Below are positions 31,836-41,402 of a DNA stretch of 64,000 nucleotides, one piece after another. Origin of the DNA: Rhodothermales bacterium (GTDB lineage Bacteria; Bacteroidota; Rhodothermia; Rhodothermales; UBA10348); the NCBI GenBank assembly GCA_024711125.1, contig JANJTM010000038.1, positions 124,001 through 188,000 on the forward strand. The letters are read 5' to 3'. Below the pieces are notes generated by a model, which did not search any database, was not told the origin of the DNA, and worked only from the letters and a program-made list of their open reading frames with translations. The position numbers were made by a program, and so were the translations under genes. The first letter of the stretch is position 1; each line of letters begins with the position of its first letter.

Positions 31836-33890
31836 TCAGGGCCCGCTGAACCGCGCCCGCACATCGAGGGCCGCCGTCGAGCCGTCTGGGAAGACCCGCA
31901 GCGGATTGATCTCCAATTCTGCGGCCTGTGCCACGGCGTCTGACCAGGCCGAAACGGCCAACAGGGCCCCCACGAGCGAATCTGCGGGCACCTCCGCCCG
32001 ACCCCGACGGGCCTCCAGCCGGCGATGGATCGACGTGCGATCCAGGAGGCGCACGGCGCCGGCCCGGTCCAGGGGCGTGAGGGCGAACGCGACATCGCGT
32101 TCCAGTTCCACGTCGATACCACCGGTTCCGACCATGACCAGGGGGCCGAACGCCGCGTCCCGCACCATGCCGACGATGCAGTCGAGTCCCGGTCCCGCCA
32201 TCGCCTGCACGAAAAGGCGGCCCTGGGGATCGATCGTGAGCAGGCGACCGGCTTCCCGGCGAAGGGTCTCGGGGTCTTCGATGCCCAGGACGACGCCGCC
32301 CACGTCGGACTTGTGCACCACGGTCACCGAGTCCAACTTCAGCACGACGGGAAAACCGATCCGTTCGGCCACGGAGGCCGCCTCTTCCACGGTTCCCGCC
32401 GAACCCGACGGGGGTACCGGGATGCCGAGCGCCGAGGCCAGGAGCGAGGCCTCGGAGGGGCGTTGCCATCCGGGCCTGGGCAGCGGAAGTGACGGAAACG
32501 ATCGTCGCACCGGTTCGGGATCCGGTCGTTCGGACGCGAGCCGTGCCTTTCGAAACCACGAAAGGCCGCGCACGGCCTGCTCGGCGTACCGGAATGTCGG
32601 AATCCGGGCCTCGGCCAGGACCTGTCGCGCCAGGACGACCCCATCCGAACCCAGGAGGGCCACGACCACGGGTTTTTCGTGGCCGGCCGCCGCGTCGCGA
32701 ATCGCTTCGGCAGCGAGCTCGGCCGGGTACCCCGGCGGAGGCGGGAGCAGTACGGCTACACCGTCCACCGATGCGTCCCGCAGCAGGAGATCGAGCGCCT
32801 GCCCATATTGCGCCGCCGACGCCGAGGCCAGCATGTCCACCGGGTTTGCGAGGCTCGCCTCCGGCGGCAGCATCGCGGCGAGCGCCTCCGCCGTGCCGGC
32901 CGCCAACGGTTCGACGAGCAGTCCGGCCTCCTCGGCGGCGTCGGCGGCCGCGACGCCCGGGCCGCCCGCGTTCGTGAGGATGGCGAGGCGCCGCACGTCC
33001 ATCCCGGGATACCGGGCGAGGACCCGTGCGGCATCCACGAGGTCTTCGGTGGAACGGGCCCTCAGTACGCCGCCCGCGTCGAAAGCGGCCTCGAACGCCG
33101 CATCCAGACCGGCCAGTGCGCCGGTGTGGGACGATGCGGCGCGGCTTCCGGCGGCCGAACGGCCGGCCTTGAGGGCGACGACAGGCCGGGTGCGCGCGAG
33201 GCTGCGGCAGGCCTGGACGAATCGTCGTCCGTCGGAGACGCGCTCCAGGTAACAACAGACAACCTCGGTCCTCGGGTCTTCGGCCGCCGCCTCGAGCGCG
33301 TCGGTTTCGCCCAGGTCGACCTGGTTTCCGAGCGATACGAGGCGCGATAACCCGAAGCCCCCATCCCGCGCCCACTCGATGACCGACGCGCAGATGGCCC
33401 CGGAATGGGAGACGAACGCGATACGTCCGGGCGGCACGGCCTGCCCGGACAGGAAGGACGTGTCGAGTCCCGTACCGGTGTCGATCAGCCCGACGCAGTT
33501 CGGGCCCACCAGCCGTACCCCGCACCGTGTCGCGACGCCGCGCAGGGCGTGTTCGAGGGCTGCGCCCTCCGGGCCCGTTTCCGAGAAGCCGCCCGAGGCC
33601 ACGATGACATGACGCACCCCGAGGTCCGCAAGGCGCTCGACCGTTTCGGGCACGTCGCGGGCCGGGATCAGCAGCACCGCCAGGTCTGGTGCGCCCTGCA
33701 CGTCATCCAGCGAAGCCAGGACCGGTCGGTCGAACAGGGTTCCGCCCTGGGGATTCACGAAATCGACCCGCCCCGTGAATCCGCGCGAAACGAGGTTGCG
33801 CGCGAGGGTATGGCCCAGTCGACCCGGCGTGCGCGAGGCACCCACCAGCACGACGTGCCGCGACTCGAAGAAACCGTCGATCGGGGTCAC
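31836..33890 (-). CDS. NDP-forming acyl-CoA synthetase (acetyl-CoA synthetase, ADP-forming type)
   Basis: 684 aa. Order: CoA-binding Rossmann domain (HVVLVGASRTPGRLGHTLARN), succinyl-CoA-ligase-like domain with the phospho-His in AASSHTGALAG near residue 255, and C-terminal ATP-grasp (FPVVLKLDSVTVVHKSDVGGVVLG, then VMVGTGGIDVELERDV). The single-chain fusion of alpha and beta parts is the acyl-CoA synthetase/Pat-like arrangement; no acetyltransferase domain is attached. It makes ATP from acyl-CoA or the reverse. The GTG start overlaps the aminotransferase stop as GTGA; an ATG at 33914 is possible. Confidence 0.85.
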   Translation of the reverse strand: MTPIDGFFESRHVVLVGASRTPGRLGHTLARNLVSRGFTGRVDFVNPQGGTLFDRPVLASLDDVQGAPDLAVLLIPARDVPETVERLADLGVRHVIVASGGFSETGPEGAALEHALRGVATRCGVRLVGPNCVGLIDTGTGLDTSFLSGQAVPPGRIAFVSHSGAICASVIEWARDGGFGLSRLVSLGNQVDLGETDALEAAAEDPRTEVVCCYLERVSDGRRFVQACRSLARTRPVVALKAGRSAAGSRAASSHTGALAGLDAAFEAAFDAGGVLRARSTEDLVDAARVLARYPGMDVRRLAILTNAGGPGVAAADAAEEAGLLVEPLAAGTAEALAAMLPPEASLANPVDMLASASAAQYGQALDLLLRDASVDGVAVLLPPPPGYPAELAAEAIRDAAAGHEKPVVVALLGSDGVVLARQVLAEARIPTFRYAEQAVRGLSWFRKARLASERPDPEPVRRSFPSLPLPRPGWQRPSEASLLASALGIPVPPSGSAGTVEEAASVAERIGFPVVLKLDSVTVVHKSDVGGVVLGIEDPETLRREAGRLLTIDPQGRLFVQAMAGPGLDCIVGMVRDAAFGPLVMVGTGGIDVELERDVAFALTPLDRAGAVRLLDRTSIHRRLEARRGRAEVPADSLVGALLAVSAWSDAVAQAAELEINPLRVFPDGSTAALDVRARFSGP

Positions 33891-35056
33891 GCGAGGGTCT
33901 CCAGGATGCCGCATGCGCGTTCGACGGTCTCGTCCGGCGCGGCGAACGAAATGCGGAAGTGCCCCGACCGCCCGAACGCCGATCCCGGAACGACGAGCAG
34001 GAGCCGCTGCTTGAGCCGTTCCACGAAGTCGGCCTCGTCGCCCGGGGTCTTCGGAAAGAGGTAGAAAGTGCCGTCCGGACGCACGGTTTCGATACCGGCC
34101 CGGTCGAGCGCCGTGAGCAGGCGGGCGCGCTTGCGCTCGTAATGGGCGATGTCCGGTACGGCGTCCACGGCGCGGGCGATGACATGCTGAAGGAACGCCG
34201 GGGCGTTCACGAACCCCAGCAACCGGTTGCACATTGCCAGGGCACTGAGAAACAGTTCTGCGTCTTCCGTCTCGAGTCGAGGGTTGACGGCCGCGTACCC
34301 GATGCGCTCTCCGGAGAGTGAAAACGATTTCGACCACGAATAGCAGATGACGCTGTTCGGGTACAGGGTGGCCGGGGAAACGAACGGGACACCGTCGAAG
34401 ACGACTTCCCGGTAGGGCTCGTCGCTCAGCAGCAGGATGGGACGCCCGTACCGGGCCGATGCGCGGGTCAGCACCTCGGCCACCTCCCGGAGCGCAGACT
34501 CGCCGTAGACGCGCCCCGAGGGGTTGTTGGGCGTGTTCAGGAGCACGGCGCGCGTTTTCGGGGTGACGGCCCGCTCGATGGCCCCGGCATCCAGTTCGAA
34601 ATCGGACCGGCTGTCGGCGAGGACCATCCGGCCTCCGTGGTTGTCGATATAGAACCCGTACTCGAGGAAGTACGGCTTCACGACGACCACCTCGTCCCCG
34701 GGTTCGAGAAGGGTCTTGAGTACCACGTTGATGGCCCCGGCGGCACCCGTCGTCATGACGACGTGGGAGGCCCCGATGCCGGGCAGGAGGCCTCGGCGAT
34801 CGAGGTGCTGCGCGACCCGCTCTCGGGTCTCCGGATACCCGGCATTCGGCATGTAGGCGTGCGGAAGGTCGGCCAGGGCAGCCTCGCGGAACGCCTCGCG
34901 AAAGAGCTTCGGGGGCGGAAAGTCCGGGTTGCCGATCGACAGGTCGGCCACGCGGTCGGCTCCATGCAGCGCCTTGAGCCGAAGACCCTCCTCGAACATG
35001 CGTCGGATTGCCGATCCGCGCGAATGGAACTCCCGGATTTTTGCTGCGACGATCAT
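33887..35056 (-). CDS. Pyridoxal-phosphate aminotransferase, class I/II
   Basis: 389 aa. Fold-type I aminotransferase: substrate loop LSIGNPDFPPP near residue 40, TTGAAGAINVVLKTLLEPGDEV, NTPNNPSGRVY (Asn), LLSDEPYREVVFDG (Asp, Tyr), Schiff-base Lys in YSWSKSFSLSGERIGYA near 240 and C-terminal FRISFAAPDETVERA (Arg). Aspartate- or aromatic-type substrate is likely but not decided. The ATG at 35056 gives a normal length. Coupled by a 4-bp overlap to the acyl-CoA synthetase, which hints at amino acid (2-oxo acid) breakdown. Confidence 0.88.
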   Translation of the reverse strand: MIVAAKIREFHSRGSAIRRMFEEGLRLKALHGADRVADLSIGNPDFPPPKLFREAFREAALADLPHAYMPNAGYPETRERVAQHLDRRGLLPGIGASHVVMTTGAAGAINVVLKTLLEPGDEVVVVKPYFLEYGFYIDNHGGRMVLADSRSDFELDAGAIERAVTPKTRAVLLNTPNNPSGRVYGESALREVAEVLTRASARYGRPILLLSDEPYREVVFDGVPFVSPATLYPNSVICYSWSKSFSLSGERIGYAAVNPRLETEDAELFLSALAMCNRLLGFVNAPAFLQHVIARAVDAVPDIAHYERKRARLLTALDRAGIETVRPDGTFYLFPKTPGDEADFVERLKQRLLLVVPGSAFGRSGHFRISFAAPDETVERACGILETLA

Positions 35057-35263
35057 CGAAAGGCTTCGCTCGACTGCTGCCGTTAGGTACGACCGCGGGG
35101 AATGACGCGGGGGAATGCCCGGTTCGTTTTGCGTGGAGGCGCGGCGAAAACGGGGAGGCGGACCCTTCTCGCGCGGCACCGTTCCGTCGCCGTACCTTCG
35201 CTTTGCAACCGTGCCACCCCGCACGCCGCCGGCCCGGGATCTACCCCCAATATCCGAACCGAC

Positions 35264-35986
35264 GTGGACTGGATCACCGATCCGCAAGGCTGGATCGCGC
35301 TCGTCACGCTGACGTCTCTCGAGATCGTCCTCGGGATCGACAACATCATCTTCATTTCGATCCTCTCGGCCCGGCTGCCCGCTGCACAGCAGGCCCGTGC
35401 GCGCATGCTCGGTCTGGCGCTCGCGCTTTTCGGTCGCGTCGCGTTGCTGCTGTCCCTTGCGTGGATCATGAAGCTGACGACCCCGCTCTTCACCGTCCTG
35501 TACGAGGAGATCTCGGGTCGGGATCTCATCCTCGTGGGTGGAGGGCTTTTTCTGCTCGCCAAGAGCACCCACGAGATCCACGTCAGGATCGAAGGCCAGG
35601 CCGAGACGCATGCGGCCAGGGGGGTAGTGACATTCCGCAGTGTGCTGATCCAGATCCTCCTGCTCGACGTCGTCTTCTCGCTCGATTCGGTCATCACGGC
35701 GGTGGGCATGGTCGACCAGGTTCCGATCATGATCACCGCGATCGTGATCGCCATCCTGTTCATGATGGCCTCGGCTTCGGCCGTGTCCCGGTTCATCGAG
35801 GAACATCCGACGGTCAAGATCCTGGCCCTGTCGTTCCTGCTGATGGTCGGCGTGGCCCTCATCGCGGAAGGCTTCGATCTGCACATTCCGCGCGGCTACA
35901 TCTACTTCGCGATGGCCTTCTCCGTGTTCGTCGAGATGCTGAATCTCAGGATCCGGAACAGGACCCCTGCGAGGTCCACCCGCTGA
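35264..35986 (+). CDS. TerC family integral membrane protein
   Basis: 240 aa from a GTG start (VDWITDPQGWIALVTLTSLE), the usual family start; the track's upstream 54 residues are Arg/Pro-rich and rejected. About seven helices with two conserved acidic pairs: TSLEIVLGIDNIIFISIL and LLDVVFSLDSVITAVG. TerC/Alx proteins help manganese export and metalation of secreted proteins. A TACCTTCG box lies at 35193, 63 nt upstream. Divergent from the aminotransferase. Confidence 0.9.
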   Translation: MDWITDPQGWIALVTLTSLEIVLGIDNIIFISILSARLPAAQQARARMLGLALALFGRVALLLSLAWIMKLTTPLFTVLYEEISGRDLILVGGGLFLLAKSTHEIHVRIEGQAETHAARGVVTFRSVLIQILLLDVVFSLDSVITAVGMVDQVPIMITAIVIAILFMMASASAVSRFIEEHPTVKILALSFLLMVGVALIAEGFDLHIPRGYIYFAMAFSVFVEMLNLRIRNRTPARSTR

Positions 35987-36063
35987 TCGTCGGAACCGGT
36001 TCCGAGGAACCGGTTTCCGGACCCCTCGTACTTCGGCCAATTTTTTCTTCCTGAACCCTCGTC

Positions 36064-36498
36064 ATGGGCGCTTCGTTCGAGAAGGACGGTTGGGACGGCG
36101 GAATCCAGCCGTCGGTCTCCAAGGACAAGTGGGTGCGTTTTGCCATCCAGAAGATGGAGCGCGGGTATGCGCTGATCCTCAGCGACGAGCGCAAGAGCGC
36201 CTGTTTCTTCATGGCGGGCAAGGGCTACGAGGGATGCTCGTTCAAGGTGGCCCGCCAGATGATCGTCGACGGAATCCTGGTCGAGTCGGGTTCGCACCCG
36301 CTCGGAAAGCTGTACATCCTGGATCGCGAGGCCCTGGCTCGCCTGTCGCAGCCGGCGCCGAAGACCCCTCTCCACGTGCGCACGAAGTTCCAGGCCGATC
36401 CCGAGGTGCGCGGTTCGCGATCCCGGTCCACCCGGTCTTCCGACGACGATTCCGACGAAACGACGGGAGAGCGGGAAAGCGTCGACGGGTTGGAGTGA
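36064..36498 (+). CDS. Conserved-looking hypothetical protein
   Basis: 144 aa. No family is recognised. The first 95 residues look folded (KWVRFAIQKMERGYALILSDERKSACFFMAGKGYEGCSFKVARQMIVDGILVESG), with two or three strands and helices; the last 45 are acidic/serine-rich and disordered (RSRSTRSSDDDSDETTGERES). No signal peptide or membrane helix. It stands 77 bp after terC and converges with the RsbU-type phosphatase gene. Confidence 0.6.
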   Translation: MGASFEKDGWDGGIQPSVSKDKWVRFAIQKMERGYALILSDERKSACFFMAGKGYEGCSFKVARQMIVDGILVESGSHPLGKLYILDREALARLSQPAPKTPLHVRTKFQADPEVRGSRSRSTRSSDDDSDETTGERESVDGLE

Positions 36499-36536
36499 CC
36501 GCGTGACGCCCGGGAGCGGTCCAGCCCGCAGACGGA

Positions 36537-37730
36537 TCAGCGGCCCCGGCGGGGTACCGTCGGAAGGCGTCTGACGACCATCACGGTCGCGTCGTCCGCC
36601 CACGGTGAGCTGCCGCCGAAACGATCGGCGTCATCGAAGATGGCCTGCAGGACGGTTTGCGCCGATTCGGTGCGCAGGTCCCGGGCAAGCGCGACAAGGC
36701 GCTCGGTCCCGTACATCTCGTCCCCCGGCCCGGAACGCTCGATGATGCCGTCCGAGATCAGGACGAGCAGGTCGCCGGGCGCCATGCGCACGAAATTGCG
36801 CTCGAGCGGGATCTCGGGCAGGGGTCCGAAGACCGTTCCCGTGGGCTCGAGCTCGACCATGCGCCCCTCGGAGAACAGCATGGGCGACACGTGTCCCGCG
36901 TTGGCGTAGAGCAGGTTTCCGTTGTGTTCGATCTCCCCGTAGAAGACCGACATGAATCGGCTGGACCAGGACGATCGGTGCACGATGCGGTTCAGCTTCT
37001 TCATCGTGTGCAGCATCTTCAGCTGCGCCTCCATGCCCATCCGGATCCCCGTGATGACGTCGCGCACGAGAAGCGCGGCAGGCAGGCCGTGACCGCTGGC
37101 ATCGCCGATCGAGATGCCCACGACGTCCGGGCCGAGGTCGATGTAGTCGAAGAAGTCCCCGCCCACGGATTCGGCCGGGATCGACCGGGCGGCGAACTCG
37201 AAGCCCGGGAACGTGGGCACACCCGACGGAAGGAGGCTTCGCTGGATCTCGGCGGCCTGCTCCATGTCGTTCCGCACGGCCTCGGCCTGCAGCCGGTTGT
37301 TCAGCGCGAAGCGCACGGCGTTCATCGCGAACGCGACCTCTTCGTGCGACCACCCCTCCAGGAGGTCGTAGACGAACAGCCACCGGCGAAGCGAGGTGCG
37401 CCAGACCGCGAACGCCGCGGGAACGACGATCCCGTTGTCGGTGGTTTCGGCGAACTCGGCGCGGTCGAAAAGGTAGCTGCCGTGCTCGTCGATGGCCTGC
37501 ACGATAGGGTGGTCGGCGTGAAGCCGCTCCGGACCGCGGCTTCCCGCGATGCGCACGAAGTCTTCGTCGAGCTGTTCGTACAGGCGCCCCGACGAAAACC
37601 GGAGCGATGGACCGAACGAGGCTTCGAAGGCCGCGAGAATGTCGGGCAGGAAGCTCGAACCGTCGCTCTGGAGGCGGATGCGGGCGAGAAGGGCGTCCAG
37701 CGCCCGGTAAAAGGCCTTGGGGTCGAGCAT
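36537..37730 (-). CDS. PP2C-type (SpoIIE/RsbU) protein phosphatase with GAF-like N-terminus
   Basis: 397 aa. Residues 1-150 look like a GAF-type sensor domain. From about 165 the SpoIIE phosphatase follows: EIQRSLLPSGVPTFPGFEFAARSIPAESVGGDFFDYI, ISIGDASGHGLPAALLV, LLYANAGHVSPML and VLISDGIIERSGP, with metal-binding Asp residues kept. Such phosphatases switch partner-sigma or anti-anti-sigma systems. No STAS or anti-sigma kinase partner is adjacent. It lies 47 bp after dnaB on the same strand. Confidence 0.87.
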   Translation of the reverse strand: MLDPKAFYRALDALLARIRLQSDGSSFLPDILAAFEASFGPSLRFSSGRLYEQLDEDFVRIAGSRGPERLHADHPIVQAIDEHGSYLFDRAEFAETTDNGIVVPAAFAVWRTSLRRWLFVYDLLEGWSHEEVAFAMNAVRFALNNRLQAEAVRNDMEQAAEIQRSLLPSGVPTFPGFEFAARSIPAESVGGDFFDYIDLGPDVVGISIGDASGHGLPAALLVRDVITGIRMGMEAQLKMLHTMKKLNRIVHRSSWSSRFMSVFYGEIEHNGNLLYANAGHVSPMLFSEGRMVELEPTGTVFGPLPEIPLERNFVRMAPGDLLVLISDGIIERSGPGDEMYGTERLVALARDLRTESAQTVLQAIFDDADRFGGSSPWADDATVMVVRRLPTVPRRGR

Positions 37731-37777
37731 GGGGATCGGCCGGTACGCCGGCTCACATCGTGGGAAAAGGGCGAGAC

Positions 37778-39262
37778 TCAGAAGGGAGCGTCATCGCCCG
37801 GCTCCCCGTAGCCGTCACCGGCCCGGCCGAAGTCGCCGGCGGGACGGGCGGACGAACTGGTATACGTGGTCAGGTTCTCGAACCGGGCGTGCTGGTGCAC
37901 GAACGCGAGCTTGACGTCGCCCGTCGGGCCGTTCCGCTGTTTGCCGACGATGATCTCGGCGATGCCCTCGGTCGAATTGCCCGCCTCGTCGACGGTGATG
38001 CCGTACCGCTCGGCCCGGTAGATGAACGCGACCACGTCGGCATCCTGCTCGATGGATCCCGATTCGCGAAGGTCCGACAACTGCGGGCGCTTGTCTCCAC
38101 CGCGCGTTTCGACCGCTCGCGAGAGCTGGGAAAGCGCGATGACCGGTACGTTCAGCTCCTTCGCCAGCGATTTGAGCGATCGGGAGATGTGCGCGATTTC
38201 CTGCTCCCGGTTTGCATTGCGGCTCATGGCCGTGGCATGCATGAGCTGCAGGTAGTCGACGATGACGAGCCCGATGTCGTGCTCGGCCTTGAGCCGGCGG
38301 CACTTGGCCCGCAGCTCGAGGATCGTGAGGCCGGGCGAGTCGTCGATGAAGATGGGTGCCCGGGAAAGGCGCCCCGCCGCGCGGGCGAGTCTCGGCCAGT
38401 CCTCCTCGCTGAGCCGGCCGGTGCGTGCGGCCTGGGCATCGACGCGGGCCTCGGACGTCAGCATGCGCTGGGCAAGCTGCGCCGAGCTCATTTCGAGCGA
38501 GAAGATGGCTACCGCTGCCGGGTGCTGGGCGTGCAGGGCCGCGTTCCGTGCCATCGCCAGCGAAAACGCGGTCTTGCCCATCGACGGACGCGCCGCAATG
38601 ATGATGAGGTCAGACCGCTGCCAACCGCCCGTGAGGTTGTCCAGCCGGCTGAAGCCGCTCGGAACGCCGGTAACCCCCCCTTCGCGTCCGTGGATCGCCT
38701 CGAGTTGCGTCAGCGTGTCCTTGATGACGTCGTTCATCGACGCCGCCGACCGCCTCAGCTGGGTGTCGGAGATGCGGAATATCTCGCCCTCGGCCGAGTC
38801 GAGCAGTTCGAACGCGTCGGCCGTGGGGTCGTACGCCGAGGAGACGAGCCCCGTCATGGTCTCGATCAGCGATCGCAGGAGGGACTTCTCGGCGATGATG
38901 CGCGCGTGGTACTCCACGTTGGCCGCCGTCGCCACTTTCGACGTCAGTTCGGTGACGTAGTAGGCGCCTCCCGCTTCGTCGAGCTGTTCCCGCCGCCGCA
39001 GTTCCTCGGTGACGGTGATGATGTCGACCGGGTTGCCGCGCTCGAACAGCGCCAGCATCGCTTCGTAGATGCGCGAATGCCGCCCCGAATAGAACGCGTT
39101 GGGCGGCAGGATCTCGACCGCCCTCGGAATCGCCTCGCGCTCGATCAGCATGGCGCCCAGGACGGCCTGTTCCACCTCGACGGCCTGCGGCGGCACGCGG
39201 CCGCCCAGGTCAGGCACGGGGCGCTCGAGGCGCGCGGGCAGGATGTCGGAGGAATCGCTCAC
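37778..39262 (-). CDS. dnaB: Replicative DNA helicase DnaB
   Basis: 494 aa. N-terminal DnaG-interacting domain (PQAVEVEQAVLGAMLIE ... NAFYSGRHSRIYEAMLAL), linker, then RecA-like motor: Walker A AARPSMGKTAFSLAMARN near 220, AIFSLEMSSAQLAQRML, Walker B IGLVIVDYLQLM near 330 and ALSQLSRAVETRGGDKRPQLSDLRESG. No intein. It unwinds DNA at the fork. Co-directional with the UDG gene 22 bp upstream. Confidence 0.95.
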   Translation of the reverse strand: MSDSSDILPARLERPVPDLGGRVPPQAVEVEQAVLGAMLIEREAIPRAVEILPPNAFYSGRHSRIYEAMLALFERGNPVDIITVTEELRRREQLDEAGGAYYVTELTSKVATAANVEYHARIIAEKSLLRSLIETMTGLVSSAYDPTADAFELLDSAEGEIFRISDTQLRRSAASMNDVIKDTLTQLEAIHGREGGVTGVPSGFSRLDNLTGGWQRSDLIIIAARPSMGKTAFSLAMARNAALHAQHPAAVAIFSLEMSSAQLAQRMLTSEARVDAQAARTGRLSEEDWPRLARAAGRLSRAPIFIDDSPGLTILELRAKCRRLKAEHDIGLVIVDYLQLMHATAMSRNANREQEIAHISRSLKSLAKELNVPVIALSQLSRAVETRGGDKRPQLSDLRESGSIEQDADVVAFIYRAERYGITVDEAGNSTEGIAEIIVGKQRNGPTGDVKLAFVHQHARFENLTTYTSSSARPAGDFGRAGDGYGEPGDDAPF

Positions 39263-39284
39263 GAGTCCGTTCGCTGTCGTGGGT

Positions 39285-40082
39285 TCAGGTCGAGGTCAGT
39301 TCGTCGTATCGGCGACGGAGCTGCTGTACGTCGTCCCAGGTCGGCCGTTTCCATTCCGGGTTGCGCAGCAGCGCCGCCGGATGGAAGGTCACCATGACCT
39401 CGAGGCCGTGGAAATCGTGGAACTGCCCGCGAAGCTCCTTGAGGCTCGACTGCCGGCCGAGCAGCGAGTTGCCGGCCGTGCGGCCGACGCAGAGCAGGAG
39501 TTTCGGCCGGATGAGCGTGATCTGCCGGAGCAGGATCGGCAGGTGCGCCGCCACCTCGTCGGGCAGCGGGTCCCGGTTGCCCGGCGGGCGGCTCTTGAGG
39601 ATGTTCGCGATGTAGACGTCGTCGCGCTCGAACCCGATCGCCTTCAGGATCTGCGTGAGCAGCTGCCCGGCCTTGCCCACGAACGGTTCGCCCTGCCGGT
39701 CCTCGTCGGCTCCGGGCGCTTCGCCGACGACCATGAGGTCCGCCTCGGGATTTCCGACCCCGAAGACCGGGTTGATCCGGGTCTCGTCGAGCGGAATCAG
39801 CACGGTGCCGCGCACGTAGGCCTCCAGCTCGTCGAGCGTCCCGATGGACAGTACGGGCGACCCGACCGGGATGCTCGCCGCGATGCGATCGTAGGGGGAG
39901 GATCCCGCTGCCGGGGGCGCCATGGAAACGGGGGGAGGATTCGTGTTCTGCCCGGTCCCGGGGTCCGGGGCGGGAGCGGTGCGCACCGAGAGCGGGTCGT
40001 TCCGCAGGAGCTCGTACCGCCCGTAGACGTGCACGTGGTGCTCGACCGCGGCGCGCAGCAACTGGTGGACGTCGTCGAACAT
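39285..40082 (-). CDS. Family-4-type uracil-DNA glycosylase lacking the Fe-S cysteines
   Basis: 265 aa with an N-terminal extension of about 95 residues. Core motifs are clear: [69 protein letters not shown] and [17 protein letters not shown]. In family 4 enzymes four cysteines bind [4Fe-4S]: two before the first motif, one in ILKCRPPG and one a little later. Here those places read without Cys ([15 protein letters not shown]), and the whole protein has one Cys. Uracil excision is still likely. Start MFDDVHQLL is selected by position after the upstream gap. Confidence 0.85.
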   Translation of the reverse strand: MFDDVHQLLRAAVEHHVHVYGRYELLRNDPLSVRTAPAPDPGTGQNTNPPPVSMAPPAAGSSPYDRIAASIPVGSPVLSIGTLDELEAYVRGTVLIPLDETRINPVFGVGNPEADLMVVGEAPGADEDRQGEPFVGKAGQLLTQILKAIGFERDDVYIANILKSRPPGNRDPLPDEVAAHLPILLRQITLIRPKLLLCVGRTAGNSLLGRQSSLKELRGQFHDFHGLEVMVTFHPAALLRNPEWKRPTWDDVQQLRRRYDELTST

Positions 40083-40173
40083 CGGGAGCGCAAGGTGAAC
40101 CGGTAGAGTACGGCCTGCCGACGGCCCCGACCGGGCACGTTGCCAACGATTTCTCAACAGGGGCCGCGGAATC

Positions 40174-41394
40174 CTACCTCGGGGCGCTCACGCGGTCGAG
40201 CAGGAGCGACGCGACGGCGGCCTTGGGCAGGACCGGAAAATCCTCCCGTCCCCCTTCCCGCGAGAGCAGGGTCACCCGGTTGGTATCCGGGCCGAACCCG
40301 GCGCCCGTTTCGTTCGGATCGTTGAGCACGATGTAGTCGAGGTTCTTCCGCTCCAGCTTGGCCCGTGCGTTCTCGAGGCCATCGTGGGTCTCGAGGGCGA
40401 ACCCGACGAGCACCTGCCCCGCCCTTTTCGACGCGCCGAGTCCCGCGAGCACGTCCGGGGTGCGGCGCAACCGGAGCATGAGATCGTCGTCGGCCTTCTT
40501 CAGTTTCCGGTCGGAGGATTCCACCGGCGCGTAGTCGGCGACGGCGGCGGCCGCCACGACGAGGTCGGCGTCCGGGACCGAACGCACGGCCCGCTCGAGA
40601 TCGTCGGCCGAGCGGATGTCCACGCGGTCCACGCCCGCCGGGGTTTCGAGCGACGTCGGTCCCGTGACCAGCGTGACGCGGGCGCCGCGCCGGGCCGCCT
40701 CGGCGGCGACGGCGAATCCCATGGTGCCCGTCGAGCGGTTCGACAGGAATCGCACCGGGTCCAGGTCCTCGACCGTCGGGCCCGCGGTCACCAGTACGTG
40801 GCGGCCGGCCAGCGACCGGTCTTCCGGCGCGGCAGCCCCCAGCATGCGCGCGATGCGCTCGAAGATGGCGGCGGGATCGGGAAGCCGGCCCTTCCCGACC
40901 AGGCCGCTCGCGAGTTCCCCCTCCTCGGGCGGCATGACGTGCACGCCGTGGCGCACGAGCAAGGCGAGGTTCTCCTGCGTGGCCGGGTGCTCGAACATGT
41001 CGTGATCCATCGCCGGGCAGACGAGGACGGGGCAGGCGGCCGACAGGTAAACGGCAGTCAGCATGGAATCGCAGTGCCCGTGGGCCAGCTTGGCCATCGT
41101 GTTGGCCGTCAGCGGCGCGACGACGAGCAGTTCGCCCCAGCGGCCGAGGTGCACGTGCCGGGTCCAGCTTCCGTTCGGAGCATCCGGGACCAGGTCCACC
41201 AGCACCTCCCGCTCCGACAGCGTGCCGAGCGTCAGGGGCGTCACGAACCGTGTCGCCTCCCGGGTCATGAGCACCTGCACCAGGGCACCGGCCTTCTTGA
41301 GCAGGCGCACGAGCTCGGCGGTCTTGTAGGCCGCGATTCCGCCCGTGACCCCGAGGAGGACGCGTCGGCCCGCCAACGGCTTGGGATCGGACAT
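40174..41394 (-). CDS. coaBC: Bifunctional phosphopantothenoylcysteine decarboxylase/synthase CoaBC
   Basis: 406 aa. CoaC flavoprotein first (LLGVTGGIAAYKTAELVRLL; VVAPLTANTMAKLAHGHCDSML; PAMDHDMFEHPA), then CoaB from about residue 190 (VLVTAGPTVEDLDPVRFLSNRSTGTMGFAVA; DLVVAAAAVADYAPV; KLKK; VGFALET). Two steps of coenzyme A synthesis in one protein. Start MSDPKPLAGRR lies 8 bp after gmk. No rpoZ gene sits between gmk and coaBC. Confidence 0.94.
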   Translation of the reverse strand: MSDPKPLAGRRVLLGVTGGIAAYKTAELVRLLKKAGALVQVLMTREATRFVTPLTLGTLSEREVLVDLVPDAPNGSWTRHVHLGRWGELLVVAPLTANTMAKLAHGHCDSMLTAVYLSAACPVLVCPAMDHDMFEHPATQENLALLVRHGVHVMPPEEGELASGLVGKGRLPDPAAIFERIARMLGAAAPEDRSLAGRHVLVTAGPTVEDLDPVRFLSNRSTGTMGFAVAAEAARRGARVTLVTGPTSLETPAGVDRVDIRSADDLERAVRSVPDADLVVAAAAVADYAPVESSDRKLKKADDDLMLRLRRTPDVLAGLGASKRAGQVLVGFALETHDGLENARAKLERKNLDYIVLNDPNETGAGFGPDTNRVTLLSREGGREDFPVLPKAAVASLLLDRVSAPR

Positions 41395-41402
41395 GGGGTG
41401 CC

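Noticed and set aside
31432-33252. 606-aa plus-strand ORF overlapping the LysM gene end
   Set aside because: Out of frame with the LysM protein and antisense to the acyl-CoA synthetase; Arg/Ser/Thr-rich low-complexity translation.
35102-35263. 54-residue N-terminal extension of TerC
   Set aside because: Arg-rich and unlike TerC; the GTG at 35264 gives the family start, and the upstream DNA contains the promoter-like TACCTTCG box.
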